DNA of 64,000 bases from Xestospongia muta (taxonomy: Eukaryota > Porifera > Demospongiae > Haplosclerida > Petrosiidae). Made by a program: the position numbers and the translations under genes. A model generated the notes under the pieces. It was not told where the DNA came from. It did no database searches and saw nothing but the letters and a program-made list of their open reading frames with translations. Below are positions 60,601 through 64,000 of this stretch, piece by piece. The number at the start of each line of letters is the position of its first letter. The stretch's first letter is position 1. Location: assembly GCA_963693285.1 (NCBI GenBank), contig OY848931.1:3149644-3213643 (forward strand). The letters are read 5' to 3'.

Positions 60601-61083
60601 ACTTAACAATTGCGATGTGATGTTTCAATTTGTATGTTATTATCACGGACAACTGTAGTCAGTATTCTCTTCTCTATCAACATTCTTCAATAGCATATCA
60701 TGCTATATTTCTGGAGACTTTAACAGCCAATCATTTCAAGCAATTACTAGCTTCCAAGCTATCTATTCTCCCATCTCATGTAACAGCTCTTCATTTGCAG
60801 CATACTTATGGCATGTTGGTCAATGTGGATGATTTGGTAGGTTTGATGGACATTCATAGAATTAATCTGCTTTGATGTAACTAATTTTTATTTTTTAGTC
60901 CGTTCAAAATATGTATGATGAACAATGTTTTATTGTACAACCAGTGAAAGGTCAGTATTGTAGTAACCATGTAGAATTGTATATTTTCTTTTATTAGAGG
61001 AACAAGGGACATATCAACTCATTCTTAAAATACCATCAAACATTCCTTATACAAGTGCATATGGTTCAGAACCTCGATCATAA
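57614..61083 (+). CDS. CP2-family transcription factor (TFCP2/UBP1 type)
   Basis: Nuclear DNA-binding protein of the grainyhead/CP2 superfamily. Exons: 57614-57720, 57939-58079, 58127-58203, 58410-58468, 58515-58620, 58683-58786, 58851-58890, 58939-59045, 59337-59405, 59454-59495, 59545-59845, 59896-59986, 60346-60386, about 60659-60836, 60899-60950, 60998-61083 (TAA). The CP2 DNA-binding domain spans exons 3-9 ([41 protein letters not shown]). A SAM-like domain follows ([27 protein letters not shown]), then the ubiquitin-like dimerisation part (YHAIFLE, QCFIVQ, YQLILK). The phase between exons 13 (60386) and 14 does not match, so a micro-exon in 60387-60658 may be missing. The SAM-type domain and GPADGIRL point to TFCP2/UBP1 rather than grainyhead. 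Confidence 0.9.
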
Positions 61084-61184
61084 TTTTGTCCTATTTTCAT
61101 TCTTTTTTCGACAATAATCAATAATGGGTGTGGTTTTAGTTATCGCCACGCCCGTTTTCCTCGTACTTTCAACTTTTTGAATTT

Positions 61185-64000
61185 ATGGCTCTATTCTACT
61201 TGATCTTGCTGAGTCTGTACTTTTGTGCTGGCGCTGTAGACAGACATCAGAAGTATAATTCAGACAGTAGAAAATGGTGGAATGATATATGTCCTGCTAA
61301 TGACTGTGAGTTACCGTTTGCAGGAAGACACAAAATTTGATTATCTTTTGTAGGTATTGAGATAGATCTGAGGAAAGTTGACAAGGTCATTTCATTTTAC
61401 ATTGTAATGTGTTTGGCATGTTAAATAGAATCAGTTAATTAAGTATACAGTTGGAAATAACACACTGCAGCTGTACTGTAGGTACTTTCCCCATTGATAA
61501 CACAGACACTAGAATATGTATTATAGCTTTCAGTGTATAGATTATGGAGTATTTATAGTCATATTAGTGTCATCACTAGCTAGTCTCATGAGACAACATA
61601 ATGAAGGGCTGACCTTGCAATACTAGTCTCCAGCTCTACTCAACAGGAATAGTGGGTCCGGCTATACTGCTCAACCGCATGATGCAGCAATCTGAATAGC
61701 AACGTTAGAGTGCAATATAATCCAAGTTTTATAGCTGTTTCTGTTCAGTCTTGCATTTGTTCTTTTAAGACAATGCAATAGATAAAGCAGCAAGACTTGC
61801 AAATCAAATTGTACATAGGTAATAAAAGTAAAAAAATAATTGCCAAAAACTGAGGCTCACATGTATGCTAAATTCAACAGAACCAACTTTTGAAATGCCA
61901 ATAGAAATGGCCAGTTTGTGGCAAATTTCAATGTGGTTGTAAGTCTTCAGAGGATTAGATTATATTCTAACCAAATCCACTGAATGTGAGTGACTATAAC
62001 ATTTATGATACTGTTTTATATTATAAGCTGATGTAACATTTATGATACTGTTTTATATTATAAGCTGATGTTATTGTTGTTCATTTTATGAACATCTCTC
62101 ATGTTTATTACAGGTCATTGAAGAATTTTCTATCTCTGGCAAAGAAGTGAAGATCTTTTGCCTACGACCAATTAATTATAGTTCACTTCCAGGATTGCTC
62201 CATATCTGGCATCACTATTATGTTTCTATAACAACCAAAAACTCCAATGAAAACACCTTAATATTTGGCAATTCAACATTGTCTATAAAGACAGAAAAAG
62301 ACAATAAGTCTGGAGGTTTTTTGTTTGGACCTGCTGGGACTAATGTAACAAAAATTCAACTCTTTCCTTTTAAAGTGAACTGTCTGGGTGTAAAGTTATT
62401 GAAGGAAAATGAAATAAAATCTCGTCAACATATACGTGCTACTTTCATGAAAAGTTAGTTCTATAAATAAAGATAGGTATTGATAAATTTGTGTGTGTAT
62501 CTGTGTCTGTATCTTTGTGTGTCTATATCTATATGTCTATCTGTGTCTGTGTGTGTATGTGTGATTTTACACATATACATTATACACAAAGGTTTATAGA
62601 CATTTTGTCTAATCCCATTTTGTCTAATAAAATGTACTGTTGTCCCATTTCATCTAAAAGTGAAATAATGCAGGTTTATATAGGTTATAGTATAGTTTGT
62701 AAAACAAACACTACATCCATGATATTTCCATACTACTAAACTTGTCAATATTACAGTATTTCTTGTTCTTTTGTGCCTATGATCTAAGATTGTGTGGCAC
62801 TCCATAATCATATAAAATAGACAATTTAAAATTAACTACTGACTCAGTTGCACCCCCTATTTGTGACACACTAAAAAGTGGGCTACAAAAAGTTGTGCAA
62901 GCTATGAAGATCAGTGACTTGGCGCTTGTCTTATTGACCTTCCTCTTGTGTCTGAATGCATTAGGTGTGATCTACAGGATTGCCTTTCCTTTCCAGATAG
63001 CTTTGTGTGTGTCTGCGTCTGTGTCTGTATCTTTGTGTATCTGTGTTTGTGTGTGTGTCTGTATCTATGTGTATCTGTGTCTGTATGTATATGTCTATAT
63101 GTGTCTGTGTGTGTATGTATGATTTTACACACATACATTATTAACACAGATTTATAACCATTTCGTCTAATCTCATTTTGTCTAACAAAATGTACTGTTG
63201 TCCCATTTTGTCTAAAATTGAAATGATCCAGATTTCAACGAAGTTTTAAATTAATACAAATTACAATGAAATCCAGTGGCTATATGCCCTAAGCAGTTCA
63301 GGTAATGTATAGTCCCTTGCTTTGTATTTTTCTTTTATAGTTGAAGTCTGTTCTCAAGATTTTGATGCTTTCTCCTGTAGCTAATTCCATTAAACTGACT
63401 TCTGTTGTTGCTTGTTCAGACTTGAAAAGGGTGACTGCTTTATAATGAGCTTCCTTATTTTGCTGTGCCATCCTTCAGCATTATTATTAGTGCAAGGACC
63501 CTCTTGAATATAAAGACTCTAAGTGTACTATACTTTTTAGAAAGTTAAGATTAAAAACTCACAGTTAGTTACACAATTTAACTTCTCTAGCCTAAATTCA
63601 ATTATGTTAGGCCTTTTATACTTTAAGACCAAATGGGACAAAGTATTACATGTTTTAGATGGAACAGGGTTACATAAAATAGCATGAGACCTACACACAA
63701 CCATTACATTCAAAGACATTATAATATCGTTGCAGAGATAATGACTGGCTATCCTGTTTTATTGCTTTTGGGACTACTCATCTTCAAGATTGCACCTTAT
63801 CTCACTAAGTAAATTCACATACGCATACTCACAATTTCATTCCATTCCAATACTATTACTGTTCATGCCTATTTTCTTGACATAGGAATGTGACCTTTTA
63901 TTATTCTGGTGGTATTGCTATTGGCATTGTGGCATCACTTCTAATTCTCCTGTATGTATTCAGTAAATTAGTTCCTAAAAAGAACCTGCTAGGTTTGGGT
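61185..64000 (+). CDS. nuclear envelope integral membrane protein (NEMP1/TMEM194 type), 5' part
   Basis: Multi-pass inner nuclear membrane protein; the family supports nuclear envelope stiffness and germline function. Exons by phase: 61185-61305 (signal peptide MALFYLILLSLYFCAGAV), 61354-61385, 62114-62453 (lumenal beta-rich domain with VKIFC and LFPFKVNC), 63736-63808 (first membrane helix, VLLLLGLLIFK), and 63886 to beyond 64000 (FYYSGGIAIGIVASLLILLY, LVPKKN), which matches the family FYYSxGxxxGIVASLL segment. The gene runs off the window. The start is 101 bases after the TFCP2 stop codon. Two long introns (about 730 and 1280 bases) are unusual for this window. Confidence 0.88.
62487..63215. 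repeat. duplicated GT-rich block in the NEMP intron
   Basis: A (GT/CT)-rich run followed by GATTTTACACA(T/C)ATACATTAT and a TTTTGTCTAATC...CCATTT(T/C)(G/A)TCTAAAA tail occurs twice, at about 62487-62660 and 62995-63215. It is a direct repeat of about 200 bases, 510 bases apart. The T/V/C-rich open frames here are low-complexity artefacts. Confidence 0.75.

Noticed and set aside
62895..63157. Cys/Val-rich and Thr/His-rich open frames
   Set aside because: Low-complexity GT/CT repeat within a NEMP intron, with no signal of selection for coding.

Overview
The window is eukaryotic nuclear DNA from an early-branching animal, most likely a demosponge of the Amphimedon type. This is inferred from AT-rich sequence, introns of about 50 bases with GT..AG ends, genes packed 100-150 bases apart, metazoan single-copy genes (PRIM1, AGPAT5, CDK5RAP3, TFCP2/UBP1, NEMP1), and lineage-specific families (TPR-CHAT-Death, P2RX7-type zinc domain, Cys-rich secreted proteins). 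No bacterial operons, tRNA, rRNA or CRISPR were seen. Exons were joined by hand from splice sites, reading phase and remembered family sequences; no database search was possible.

Layout. 1-1000 (+): the 3' half of the DNA primase catalytic subunit, then a short tandem repeat. 2.1-11.2 kb (-): a head-to-tail array of one decayed and three apparently intact AGPAT5-type lysophospholipid acyltransferase genes. 11.4-17.9 kb (-): a complete 12-exon CDK5RAP3 gene (UFMylation/ER-phagy adaptor) with a secreted Cys-rich/mucin-like gene nested on the opposite strand in its largest intron, plus a decayed relative of that gene. 18.5-34.7 kb: a rearranged repeat domain with five copies (four -, one +) of a small secreted protein gene with a PLAT-like fold, separated by arrays of a 115-bp satellite-like repeat and organised as nested inverted repeats. 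A 1671-bp TTAA-flanked foldback element carrying P2RX7-like exons sits in the right arm. 35-36 kb (-): a fibrinogen-related secreted protein gene with two frame breaks.

37.4-47.5 kb is a decayed duplicate of the TFCP2/CHAT neighbourhood, split by a BEL/Pao retrotransposon that itself holds a truncated hAT transposon, and followed by a gypsy integrase fragment and a partly inverted CHAT fragment. 47.6-56.7 kb (+) holds the most unusual gene: seven exons with fully compatible phases encode about 2774 residues ordered TPR - CHAT - NB-ARC-like - CHAT - NB-ARC-like - Death. 57.6-61.1 kb (+) is a CP2-family transcription factor (TFCP2/UBP1 type), and 61.2 kb to the end (+) is the 5' part of a NEMP1-type nuclear envelope protein.

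The genes do not form one pathway. The common theme is local duplication (AGPAT5 array, PLAT-like family, CHAT repeat units, TFCP2 copy) followed by decay and transposon entry. The candidate novel system is the double CHAT/NB protein with a Death domain, probably an innate-immune or cell-death scaffold, in which the canonical CHAT cysteine and the P-loop lysine are both replaced.
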